Shown: positions 16,858 to 25,358 of the stretch, piece by piece
Numbering within the stretch: position 1 is the first letter of the stretch
Layout: every line of letters starts with the position of its first letter
Notes under the pieces: generated by a model
What the model was told of the DNA's origin: nothing
The model's database searches: none
The model's input: only the letters and a program-made list of their open reading frames with translations
Assembly: GCA_044226045.1 (NCBI GenBank)
Contig: JBGAHR010000001.1
Span: 62,001 to 126,000 of the forward strand
Source: Endoryza sp044226045
GTDB lineage: Bacteria > Bacteroidota > Bacteroidia > Chitinophagales > Chitinophagaceae
Direction of reading: 5' to 3'
DNA: 64,000 nt
Made by a program: the position numbers and the translations under genes

Positions 16858-17361
16858 ATGGCTGTAACACAAATATTATTCTGGTTTTTAAGTGCGCTGG
16901 CTATCATTAGTGCCCTCGCCGTGGTTTCGAGCAGGAACCCAGTACACAGCGTGCTCTGGCTGATCATCGTATTCTTCGCCATCAGTGGCCACTATATTTT
17001 ACTCAACGCTCAGTTTATTGGTATTGTAAACCTCATTGTGTATGCAGGAGCCATCATGGTATTGTTCCTGTTCGTGATCATGCTGATGAATCTCAATGCA
17101 GAAACAGAACCGCAAAAGAACAAATGGTTAAAACTGGCGGGAGTGGTATCGGGAGGATGTCTGATGCTGGTGCTGGTGGCAGCTTTGAAAAATGCGGATG
17201 AGAGCAAGGCGCCTGTTCAATTGTATGGTGGAGATATCGGCCTGATCGAAAAACTGGGCAAGGTGTTGTTTACGGATTATGTGGTTCCTTTTGAGATCAG
17301 CAGTGTGTTATTCCTGAGCGCGATGGTGGGTGCAGCCGTGATCGGAAAGCGGGGAGATTAA
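16858..17361 (+). CDS. nuoJ: NADH-quinone oxidoreductase subunit J
   Basis: Membrane-arm subunit with five predicted helices (167 residues). The early motif SALAVVSSRNPVHSVLWLI and the helix-3 segment FIGIVNLIVYAGAIMVLFLFVIMLMNL contain the conserved (V)YAGAxxVLFLFVIML pattern. The C-terminus LFTDYVVPFEISSVLFLSAMVGAAVIGKR is typical. It is followed by a 64-base spacer with a heptad array before nuoK. Confidence 0.95.
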   Translation: MAVTQILFWFLSALAIISALAVVSSRNPVHSVLWLIIVFFAISGHYILLNAQFIGIVNLIVYAGAIMVLFLFVIMLMNLNAETEPQKNKWLKLAGVVSGGCLMLVLVAALKNADESKAPVQLYGGDIGLIEKLGKVLFTDYVVPFEISSVLFLSAMVGAAVIGKRGD

Positions 17362-17365
17362 ATCA

Positions 17366-17414
17366 GGCAACCGCCAACCGCAAACGGCAAACGGCAAACC
17401 GCAAACCGCAAACC
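17366..17414 (+). repeat. Heptanucleotide tandem array, nuoJ-nuoK spacer
   Basis: Seven 7-bp units in register: GGCAACC, GCCAACC, GCAAACG, GCAAACG, GCAAACC, GCAAACC, GCAAACC, then a degenerate GAAAAGA. It fills almost the whole spacer and ends about 11 bases before the nuoK ATG. The unit GCAAACC is shared with the nuoE-nuoF spacer. Confidence 0.92.
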
Positions 17415-17425
17415 GAAAAGAAATT

Positions 17426-17755
17426 ATGAAAATAGAATACTATATCTACCTCGCCATCGCCCTGTTTTCAATAGGTGTGATCGGGGTATTGATCAGGAGA
17501 AATGCCATTATCCTGTTTATGTGCATTGAACTGATGCTGAATGCGGCTAACCTGCTGCTGGTATCTTTTTCAAAGATGCATCATGCCGCCGGAGTGGCTA
17601 CCAATCCGAATGCCGGTATAGACGGGCAGCTATTTGTATTCTTTATCATGGTGGTGGCCGCCGCGGAAGTGAGTGTAGGCCTGGCGATCATTGTGATGAT
17701 GTACCGGAATATCCATTCGGTGGATATCAATTTCCTGAATCGATTAAAGCATTAA
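17426..17755 (+). CDS. nuoK: NADH-quinone oxidoreductase subunit K
   Basis: Small three-helix membrane subunit homologous to MrpC/ND4L (109 residues). The conserved acidic residues are in IELMLNAANLLLVSFS (helix 2) and AAAEVSVGLAIIVMMYR (helix 3), both expected for proton transfer along the membrane arm. Start at 17426 follows the heptad array directly. Typical length and sequence. Confidence 0.95.
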   Translation: MKIEYYIYLAIALFSIGVIGVLIRRNAIILFMCIELMLNAANLLLVSFSKMHHAAGVATNPNAGIDGQLFVFFIMVVAAAEVSVGLAIIVMMYRNIHSVDINFLNRLKH

Positions 17756-17778
17756 TGAACTAAGCACTGTTCCTGTTT

Positions 17779-19665
17779 ATGAGTAATATATTACAATGGG
17801 TTTGGCTGATTCCTGTATTGCCGTTTATCGGGTTTCTCGTTAACGGGCTTTTCAGAAACAGCCTGTCTAAGACGATCACCAGTATCGTTGGCTGTGGTGC
17901 CATTTTGGGATCCTTCGTACTCAGTTTGCTGATCTTCTTCGATGGGAAGGGAACAGAAGTGGTGAAATTATTTGACTTCATTACCGTTGGCAAACTCTCC
18001 ATTCCATTTGCCTTCCAGGTAGATGCCCTGTCTTCACTTTTCTTACTGATCATTACCGGCGTTGGATTCCTGATCCATTTATATTCCACAGCTTATATGC
18101 ACGAGGAAAGTGACGCGCATTATGCCCGCTACTTTGCCTACCTGAACCTGTTTGTATTCTCGATGCTGTTGCTGGTATTGGGCTCCAATTTTGTTATCAT
18201 GTTTATCGGATGGGAAGGGGTTGGACTCTGTTCCTATCTGCTCATCGGGTACTGGTTCAAAAGCATTGATTATACCAATGCCGCTAAGAAGGCTTTCATC
18301 ATGAACCGCATTGGTGACCTTGGTTTCCTGCTGGCCATATTCTGGATGATCAACCAGTTCAATTCAGTTACCTATTCCGAAGTGTTTGCCCAGGCTGGCG
18401 GAGCCAGTGTGGCTGTCATTACGGGTATAACCTTGCTGCTCTTTGTAGGGGCAACCGGTAAAAGCGCACAGATTCCATTGTATACCTGGCTGCCCGATGC
18501 GATGGCAGGTCCTACACCGGTATCGGCGCTCATCCATGCCGCCACGATGGTAACAGCCGGTATTTATATGATCGCGAGAAGCAATGTGATGTACACGATC
18601 GCACATGAGGTAACGCTGAATGTGGTGGCTTATATCGGTGCCGCTACCGCAATCCTGGCAGCCACCATCGCCCTCAAACAGAATGATATTAAAAAAGTAC
18701 TGGCTTATTCAACGGTTAGCCAGCTGGGTTATATGTTCGTGGCCCTGGGAATGGGCGCTTATTCCGCGGCTGTGTTTCATGTGATGACACATGCCTTTTT
18801 CAAGGCCCTGTTGTTCCTGGGTAGCGGCAGTGTCATTCATGCGATGAGCGGTGAGCAGGACATAACAAAAATGGGCGGTCTCAGCAAAAAACTGAAAGTA
18901 ACCCATCTCACTTTCCTGATCGGCACACTGGCCATTGCTGGTTTTCCTTTCTTTTCCGGGTTCTTTTCGAAAGACGCTATCCTGCTGGCAGCCTGGGAGC
19001 ACAACAAAATCATTTACGGCATCATGCTTTTTGGCGCGATGCTGACCGGTTTCTATATGTTCCGATTGCTGATCCTTACTTTCTATGGTAAGTTCCGCGG
19101 CACTCATGAGCAGGAACATCACCTGCATGAAAGCCCGGCTGCCATGACGATTCCGCTGGTTGTACTGGCTGTATTGTCTGTGGTGGGTGGATTTGTGGAA
19201 TTGCCGGCTGTATTTAAAGAGGGCGGTAACCGACTGTCAGCATTCCTGGGATCTGTAATACCCCTTGCAAGCGGTCATGAAGTGTCTCACAATACCGAGC
19301 TGGCCCTGATGGCTGGTGCAACAGTGGCGGTTCTGATTGCTGTACTGATCGCATTTGCCCGATTCCGTCGCTTTGAGCCTTCTGAAAACACTGGTTTTGG
19401 AAAAGTACTCGAGAATAAATGGTATGTCGATGAGTTCTACAATGCCATCATCGTAAAACCACTTCGGTGGCTCGGAAAGAAAGTTCTTTCTTTCGTTGAA
19501 AATACCCTGATCGATGGAGTGGTGGTAAATGGTGTGGGCAAACTGGTGCAGGCTGCGAGTCGCCAGTTAAGACTGATTCAAAGCGGCCAGGTTGGAAGTT
19601 ATGTGTTGTTGATGGTGATCAGCATACTGGTGTTTTTTGTGATTGAGTTTCTGATAAAAAAATAA
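17779..19665 (+). CDS. nuoL: NADH-quinone oxidoreductase subunit L
   Basis: Distal antiporter-like proton-pumping subunit (628 residues, the usual length including the long lateral helix). Characteristic motifs are FIGWEGVGLCSYLLIGYW around residue 150, KSAQIPLYTWLPDAMAGPTPVSALIHAATMV, the KKVLAYSTVSQLGYMF segment, HAFFKALLFLGSGSVIHAM, and AGFPFFSGFFSKDAIL. The C-terminal amphipathic and terminal helices (YVLLMVISILVFFVIEF) are present, so the subunit looks complete. Confidence 0.96.
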   Translation: MSNILQWVWLIPVLPFIGFLVNGLFRNSLSKTITSIVGCGAILGSFVLSLLIFFDGKGTEVVKLFDFITVGKLSIPFAFQVDALSSLFLLIITGVGFLIHLYSTAYMHEESDAHYARYFAYLNLFVFSMLLLVLGSNFVIMFIGWEGVGLCSYLLIGYWFKSIDYTNAAKKAFIMNRIGDLGFLLAIFWMINQFNSVTYSEVFAQAGGASVAVITGITLLLFVGATGKSAQIPLYTWLPDAMAGPTPVSALIHAATMVTAGIYMIARSNVMYTIAHEVTLNVVAYIGAATAILAATIALKQNDIKKVLAYSTVSQLGYMFVALGMGAYSAAVFHVMTHAFFKALLFLGSGSVIHAMSGEQDITKMGGLSKKLKVTHLTFLIGTLAIAGFPFFSGFFSKDAILLAAWEHNKIIYGIMLFGAMLTGFYMFRLLILTFYGKFRGTHEQEHHLHESPAAMTIPLVVLAVLSVVGGFVELPAVFKEGGNRLSAFLGSVIPLASGHEVSHNTELALMAGATVAVLIAVLIAFARFRRFEPSENTGFGKVLENKWYVDEFYNAIIVKPLRWLGKKVLSFVENTLIDGVVVNGVGKLVQAASRQLRLIQSGQVGSYVLLMVISILVFFVIEFLIKK

Positions 19666-19708
19666 GTTGCTGCGGTCCGGTTAGCGGCCGTGCAAAATAT
19701 AAGAACAT

Positions 19709-21178
19709 ATGATACCTGTTTTATTGATATTGGTTCCTTTGCTCACTGGCATGGTGAGTTTCCGGTTAAAGGAAGAACGTCAGGCGAAAGTCTGGGCGTT
19801 GCTTTCCTCCCTGGCCGTGTTGGTGATCTCTCTTCTCGGATTGACCGTATTCAGGAACAGCGAACAACTGGAAATGAATATTGACTGGATGGGAAGTATT
19901 GGAAGCCGCTTCCATGTAGGATTGGATGGAATGGGTCAGATTCTTGCCTTGCTGACAGCGATTGCTTTTCCTGTGATTTTTATTTCTACGTATCAAAGTC
20001 ATTATCCCAGGTCGGGTAATTTTTATGGATTGATGTTGCTGGCGCAGGCGGGTTTGCTCGGTGTGTTTGTGGCCATGGACGCCCTGCTGTTTTATTTCTT
20101 CTGGGAACTGGCACTGATCCCGGCTTATTTTCTTTGTTCTATTTGGGGTGGTGAAAAAAGGATACAGGTTACTTTCAAATTCTTCATCTATACATTCCTC
20201 GGCTCCCTGCTGATGCTGATTGGTATCATCTTCGTATACTATCATACAGCGGATGCCTCCTTCGACATTAAGTCTTTCTACAAAGCCAACCTGAGCATTA
20301 CCCAGCAAAGCTGGTTGTTCTGGTGTTTCTTTATTGCCTTTGCTGTTAAGATGCCGATATTCCCGTTCCATACCTGGCAGCCGGATACCTATGAACAATC
20401 ACCCACTGCGGTTACCATGGTACTGAGTGGTGTGATGGTGAAGATGGGATTGTTTGGGGTGATCAGGTGGCTTGCACCGGTACTGCCGAATGCATTCTGG
20501 AGCTGGGGCGATTCCGCAGCCTTCCTTTGCATGTTCGGAATGATCTATGCGTCGATCCTGGCCATACAGCAGGACGATCTCAAACGGTTGATCGCTTATT
20601 CGTCTATTGCGCACATCGGTCTGATGTGCCTGGCTATTTTTTCCACCACCGATGCAGGCATGCAGGGGGTGATGATTCAAATGTTCAATCACGGCATCAA
20701 CATCATCGGTCTGTGGATAGTGGTAGAGCTGATAGAAAGACAGTTTAAAACCCGTAAACTCTCCGAGTTGGGCGGTCTGGCGCAGAAAGCACCCGGACTG
20801 GCCATTTTCCTCGTGATCATTGCCCTGGCCAATGTGGCGCTCCCGCTGACCAACGCGTTCATTGGCGAATTCCTGATGTTTACAGGCGTATTTACATCGA
20901 ATGTTTCGCAGTATAACTATATCTATGCTACGGTCTCCGGGTTGAGTATCATTCTTTCGGCGGTATATACTCTGAACATGATACAGAAGGTGTTTTTTGG
21001 AAATACCAACTCGCTGACTGCAACAGGAAAAGACATCCTTACCAATGAAAAATTCGCCCTGTCGATACTGGTGGTGCTGATTGTGGTGATTGGGGTTTAT
21101 CCGAAACCTTTCCTGGAATTGACAGAGTCAACGGTGCAGTCCATCCTGAGTATGATGGTTACAAAGCATCCTAAATAA
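19709..21178 (+). CDS. nuoM: NADH-quinone oxidoreductase subunit M
   Basis: Second antiporter-like proton-pumping subunit (489 residues). Motifs include FFWELALIPAYFLCSIWGG (conserved Glu), KMPIFPFHTWQPDTYEQSPTAVTMVLSG (conserved Lys), KRLIAYSSIAHIGLM, and MFNHGINIIGLWIVVELIERQ. The helix GLAIFLVIIALANVALPLTNAFIGEFLM is typical for NuoM. It lies 43 bases after nuoL. Confidence 0.96.
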   Translation: MIPVLLILVPLLTGMVSFRLKEERQAKVWALLSSLAVLVISLLGLTVFRNSEQLEMNIDWMGSIGSRFHVGLDGMGQILALLTAIAFPVIFISTYQSHYPRSGNFYGLMLLAQAGLLGVFVAMDALLFYFFWELALIPAYFLCSIWGGEKRIQVTFKFFIYTFLGSLLMLIGIIFVYYHTADASFDIKSFYKANLSITQQSWLFWCFFIAFAVKMPIFPFHTWQPDTYEQSPTAVTMVLSGVMVKMGLFGVIRWLAPVLPNAFWSWGDSAAFLCMFGMIYASILAIQQDDLKRLIAYSSIAHIGLMCLAIFSTTDAGMQGVMIQMFNHGINIIGLWIVVELIERQFKTRKLSELGGLAQKAPGLAIFLVIIALANVALPLTNAFIGEFLMFTGVFTSNVSQYNYIYATVSGLSIILSAVYTLNMIQKVFFGNTNSLTATGKDILTNEKFALSILVVLIVVIGVYPKPFLELTESTVQSILSMMVTKHPK

Positions 21179-21201
21179 ATCAAGCGTTATTATTAGAATA
21201 T

Positions 21202-22587
21202 ATGAATGCAATTGTTATTTCGGCTGTTTGGGGAGTGGTGATGATGTTCACCGGCCTGTTTGCAAAAAGCAAATCGGTGGTAAGATCGGTCGCTATCATG
21301 GGAATGCTGTTATTGTTAACAGTGAATGTGCTGGAAACGCGTGGCATCACTCTTTTCCATATCAATACCCATGGCATGCTTTCCTTCGAAGGCTATGGAC
21401 TGCTATTCAATTCAATTGCATTTGGATCCACCTTGCTTTATTTTATTTTGTCCGGTAAAGACATTGAGCAGGTAGGCCTGCATGTGGCCGAATATTTTGC
21501 GTTGATATTTTTTGTTTTGTGCGGGGTGAGCATTGTTTCTTCTTTCAGCACCCTGCTGATGCTGTTCCTCGGCATCGAGATTATTTCCATTCCTTTGTAT
21601 ATTCTGACCGGGAGCGATAAGAGAAACCTTAAAAGCAATGAGGCTTCCCTGAAATACTTCCTCATGGGATCTTTCTCCACCGGCCTCATGCTGGTGGGTA
21701 TTGCGCTTATTTATGGCGCAAAAGCCAGTTTCAGCCTGGATGTAATCGCCGCCGGAACGACTTCGCTTACTCCCATGCTGGCCGCGGGATTTTTGTTGTT
21801 ACTGTTTTCGATGTCGTTTAAGGTATCCGCAGCTCCTTTTCATTTCTGGACACCGGATGTGTACGACGGAGCGCCAACGGCTTTCACTTCTTTTATGGCT
21901 ACCATTGTTAAGGCCGGGGCCTTTATCGCCTTCCTGAGGTTGTTCGATTATGGTTTTGGAGAAATTCAGCCGCAGTGGCAATTGCTGGTTTCGATCATTA
22001 CTGCCGCCACTTTGCTGTTTGGAAATATTACCGCAGTTTTTCAACAGAGCGTCAAACGGATGCTGGCCTATTCCAGTATCGCGCAGGCTGGTTTCATGAT
22101 GTTTGGCCTGGTAGCGCTCAGCGCACGCGCAAAAGAGGGACTCATATTCTATGCAGCGGCGTATAGCATTGCCACCATCGGAATATTTGCCGTGTTGTTG
22201 AAAATGAAGGACTACACTTTCGAAGGCTTTAACGGATTAGGCCGAAAGCAACCCTTGCTCGCTGCTGTTACTACGATATTCCTCCTTTCGCTGGCGGGTA
22301 TCCCTGCTACGGCCGGCTTCATGGCCAAGTTTTATATGTTATCAGCAGCCATCGCAAATGGAAGGGTCATGTGGCTGGTTATCCTGGCGATTGTTTGCGC
22401 TGCCATCAGCGTTTATTACTATTTCCGGGTCATCCAGGCCATGTACTTCAAGGAAGGTGATGACCACCAAACCATTGAAGTATCCGGTCTGTTCAAGCTG
22501 GTGCTGGTTCTGGTCGCCGCCCTGATTGTGTTACTCGGACTGTTCCCGCAACTGCTGATCGACCAGATATACAGCATGGGAATCTGA
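21202..22587 (+). CDS. nuoN: NADH-quinone oxidoreductase subunit N
   Basis: Third antiporter-like subunit (461 residues), last gene of the nuo operon. Motifs are LFLGIEIISIPLYILTGS (conserved Glu), FKVSAAPFHFWTPDVYDGAPTAFTSFMA, KRMLAYSSIAQAGFMM, and AGIPATAGFMAKFYML. The spacing from nuoM is 23 bases. No clear terminator is seen in the 88 bases before the next gene, so some read-through is possible. Confidence 0.96.
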   Translation: MNAIVISAVWGVVMMFTGLFAKSKSVVRSVAIMGMLLLLTVNVLETRGITLFHINTHGMLSFEGYGLLFNSIAFGSTLLYFILSGKDIEQVGLHVAEYFALIFFVLCGVSIVSSFSTLLMLFLGIEIISIPLYILTGSDKRNLKSNEASLKYFLMGSFSTGLMLVGIALIYGAKASFSLDVIAAGTTSLTPMLAAGFLLLLFSMSFKVSAAPFHFWTPDVYDGAPTAFTSFMATIVKAGAFIAFLRLFDYGFGEIQPQWQLLVSIITAATLLFGNITAVFQQSVKRMLAYSSIAQAGFMMFGLVALSARAKEGLIFYAAAYSIATIGIFAVLLKMKDYTFEGFNGLGRKQPLLAAVTTIFLLSLAGIPATAGFMAKFYMLSAAIANGRVMWLVILAIVCAAISVYYYFRVIQAMYFKEGDDHQTIEVSGLFKLVLVLVAALIVLLGLFPQLLIDQIYSMGI

Positions 22588-22675
22588 CCCTGGTCCATTT
22601 CCAACGGTCTGGCCCATTTTCCATTCATAAAATCATGCTGGGTTCGAATGCCATATTCGTTAACTTAGCCATATT

Positions 22676-23953
22676 ATGGCATTCCGGGACACATTTTCGC
22701 TGGCTGTAAGAACCGTAAAGGGCAACAAGCTCCGTTCGGCCATCACCATTTTCATTATTGCGTTTGGTATTATGGCCCTCGTGGGAATCAATACCGGCAT
22801 TGAGGCGGTTACGCAGAAGTTTACAGAGAGTTTCTCCTCGATGGGTGCCAACGGATTTACCATTCGTTTCCGGGAACCCCGTTTCAATTTTGGTGGTAAT
22901 TCCAGTATCAAGAAGGAGAAAAAGGGCCAGCGTAAAGAGAAGAAGTCAAATCTCAATAAGCCTATTACCAAAGTACAGGCCGAGACTTTCAAACAGAACT
23001 ATGAATTCCCCGCCAAAGTATGTCTCAATTTGTGGGGTATGCGGGATGCGGTGGTTTCTTACGGAACCAAAAAATCCAACCCAACCATTCGCATACAGGG
23101 TAGTGATGAAAATTTTGTAGACCAGAACGGGTTTTCCATGGCCTTTGGCCGTAACCTTACCCAACTGGATGTACAGACCGGTCGCAATGTTTGCCTGATC
23201 GGTCGGGATGTGGCCAGGAAACTGTTTGGTGAAAACCTGGAAACACCGGTGGACAAGATCATTAACATCAACAGTATTCCGTTTCGGGTGATCGGCACCT
23301 TGCAACCCAAAGGGTCCACGCTTGGCATGAGCTGGGATAACATGATAATCACCTCCTATAATAATGTTCGACGTTTCTTCAATTCCAATCCCAACGCCTC
23401 TTTCTCGATACAGGTGAAAGTGAATGATGTAAAGATGATCGAAGGGGCTATAGGTGAAGCGACCGCTGTGTTCAGGCCCATCCGCAAGCTCACCACCATC
23501 GAAGACGACAATTTCGCCATCGATAAAAGCGATAGCATTGTTGAAATGCTCATGCGTAACCTGTCCCTTATACAGATCTGCGCCATACTCATCGGTATTA
23601 TCACCCTGCTGGGTGCCGCCATTGGTTTGATGAATATTATGCTGGTAGCCGTTACCGAAAGAACCAAGGAGATCGGTCTGATCAAGGCCATCGGCGGCAA
23701 AGGAAAGAGCATACGTAACCAGTTTTTATACGAAGCCATCATTATCAGTCTTTCCGGGGCCGTCATCGGCATCCTCCTCGGCATACTTGTCGGCAATGTG
23801 GTGGGCCTGCTCCTGTCCACCAGTTTCGTAGTGCCCTGGAACTGGATCATCCTTGGTGTGATTATCTGCTCCATTACCGGGTTGCTGGCCGGATTATATC
23901 CTGCGATCAAGGCTTCCCGGCTCAATCCCATTGAAGCACTCAGGTACGAGTAA
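22676..23953 (+). CDS. ABC transporter permease, MacB/FtsX type
   Basis: Inner-membrane permease of 425 residues. A first transmembrane helix (about 20-42, RSAITIFIIAFGIMALVGI) is followed by a large extracytoplasmic MacB-type core domain (residues about 50-285) that includes a Lys-rich insert (KKEKKGQRKEKKSN). Three C-terminal helices form the FtsX domain (IQICAILIGIITLLGAAIGL, the RTKEIGLIKAIGGKGKSI motif, AVIGILLGILVGNVVGLLL, GVIICSITGLLAGLYPAIKASRLNPIEALRYE). Such permeases pair with a separate ATPase and act in efflux or mechanotransmission. No ATPase is adjacent; the orphan LolD-like ATPase at 41-682 is a possible but unproven partner. Confidence 0.88.
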   Translation: MAFRDTFSLAVRTVKGNKLRSAITIFIIAFGIMALVGINTGIEAVTQKFTESFSSMGANGFTIRFREPRFNFGGNSSIKKEKKGQRKEKKSNLNKPITKVQAETFKQNYEFPAKVCLNLWGMRDAVVSYGTKKSNPTIRIQGSDENFVDQNGFSMAFGRNLTQLDVQTGRNVCLIGRDVARKLFGENLETPVDKIININSIPFRVIGTLQPKGSTLGMSWDNMIITSYNNVRRFFNSNPNASFSIQVKVNDVKMIEGAIGEATAVFRPIRKLTTIEDDNFAIDKSDSIVEMLMRNLSLIQICAILIGIITLLGAAIGLMNIMLVAVTERTKEIGLIKAIGGKGKSIRNQFLYEAIIISLSGAVIGILLGILVGNVVGLLLSTSFVVPWNWIILGVIICSITGLLAGLYPAIKASRLNPIEALRYE

Positions 23954-24076
23954 TTTCAGGCAGCCATACTTATTTTCCTCTATGCATAGCCGTGAACAAT
24001 ATTTCGGTTATTGCTAACGTATAGATTTATTGGAATTTTATTCTTATCATTGCCAGTACCCAAATAAATCATACTC

Positions 24077-25294
24077 ATGAGGAAACATCTTTTAACAGCT
24101 TGCCTGCTTTTTTCGGCGATTAGCATTTTTGCACAATCCAATTTCGTTCCGGCCAGGGTAGTGAAGACCGGGGGCGAGAAGCTTACCGGATTGATTGACT
24201 ATCAGCAATGGACAACGAATCCACGCAAGATCAGTTTCAAGGCTTCGGAACAGGCCGAAGTGATTGTTTTTACGCCGGAGAGCGTGGAGCGGTTCGAAAT
24301 CACCGGTGGCGACAGTTATGTTTCTGCCTGGGTGAGTAAAGATATGCGCCCGGTAAAGGTGGCCGATATTAACCTGCTCACATCGGATATCGTTGAACAG
24401 GAAAATGCTTTTCTCCGGGAGCTGTTCAGTAATGAACGGATCGGACTCTATATTATAACCGATTTCAAGAATCATTTCTATGTGCGCGAGTCATCTGGAA
24501 AGTTTGTAGAGTTGATCTATAAATTCAAAATGGTCGTCAATTCAGATCAGATAGAGGAGCAGCCGGTTTTCAGAAATCAGCTGGCGATCTATTTCCCAGA
24601 ACTGAAAGGTAACGATATGCTGGTAGCGGTTAAATACAATGAAAGCAGTCTGACCAGGTTTTTTTACCGGGCAACCAATACACCACAGAAGGCCACAGCA
24701 ACCTTCAAGCCTGTTTTCAGGATAGGCGCAGGTGTGGCATTGTCTAAACTGAAGTTTAGCGGTGCCACCAAGTTAAAAGACCATGACATTGATTTAAGTG
24801 TGCGGCCACTGATTTATGGGGGCGTAGATTTGCCCATGAGAAGAAATCGCGGTGCCCTGACATTAAGAACCTTTGCCGAATTTTATCAGTTAAACTATGA
24901 AAGTTTCTATGCCCGCCAAACGGCGCCCGGTGAAGATGAGACTTATCATCTCTCGATGAATAACCTGAAAATTGCCTTTGGTACAGTTTATAATATCTAT
25001 AACGGGCAGCTCAACAAATTTTACCTTGGCGGACATGTAGCTGCTCATTTTGTAAGCTATAAGGAAAATAGTTTTGTTCGAAAAGATCGAAACCTGGGTG
25101 ATGTAAGGGAGGAACTGCTCTACAAATTTGAAAAGAGCTGGTTTACCGTAAATGCCGACCTCGGCGGGATACTGTATAAAAATTTTGAATTGTCTGTTAG
25201 TGCCAGGTTGATCGGATCCTTTTCGAATATCCGTAATATTAATGTCAAGCCATCTCAATACCTGGCACGGGTAGGATATCGATTGTACAGGTAG
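24077..25294 (+). CDS. Secreted protein with a probable outer-membrane beta-barrel
   Basis: A 405-residue exported protein with a clear signal peptide (MRKHLLTACLLFSAISIFAQS). Residues about 25-200 look like a compact beta-rich domain (FVPARVVKTGGEKLTGLIDYQQW, then ISFKASEQAEVIVFTPE). From about residue 215 there are repeated amphipathic strands ending in a terminal aromatic pattern (YLARVGYRLYR), as in outer-membrane beta-barrels. I do not recognise a named family. It is convergent with the protease gene at 25359, sharing a bidirectional terminator. Confidence 0.65.
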   Translation: MRKHLLTACLLFSAISIFAQSNFVPARVVKTGGEKLTGLIDYQQWTTNPRKISFKASEQAEVIVFTPESVERFEITGGDSYVSAWVSKDMRPVKVADINLLTSDIVEQENAFLRELFSNERIGLYIITDFKNHFYVRESSGKFVELIYKFKMVVNSDQIEEQPVFRNQLAIYFPELKGNDMLVAVKYNESSLTRFFYRATNTPQKATATFKPVFRIGAGVALSKLKFSGATKLKDHDIDLSVRPLIYGGVDLPMRRNRGALTLRTFAEFYQLNYESFYARQTAPGEDETYHLSMNNLKIAFGTVYNIYNGQLNKFYLGGHVAAHFVSYKENSFVRKDRNLGDVREELLYKFEKSWFTVNADLGGILYKNFELSVSARLIGSFSNIRNINVKPSQYLARVGYRLYR

Positions 25295-25310
25295 TCAGGT
25301 TAAATAAAAA

Positions 25311-25336
25311 GCCCCCGATTTGCGTCGGGGGCCTTT
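25311..25336. terminator. Bidirectional terminator
   Basis: An 8-bp GC-rich stem (GCCCCCGA / TCGGGGGC) with a 6-base loop, preceded by A5 and followed by CCTTTG. It lies between two convergent genes and can serve both, better on the minus strand where a T5 run follows. Confidence 0.85.
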
Positions 25337-25358
25337 GTATGCATTGAACCTGTCTTCT

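Noticed and set aside
11992..17414. Heptad arrays considered as a CRISPR-like structure
   Set aside because: Units are 7 bp with no spacers between them and no cas genes are in the window.
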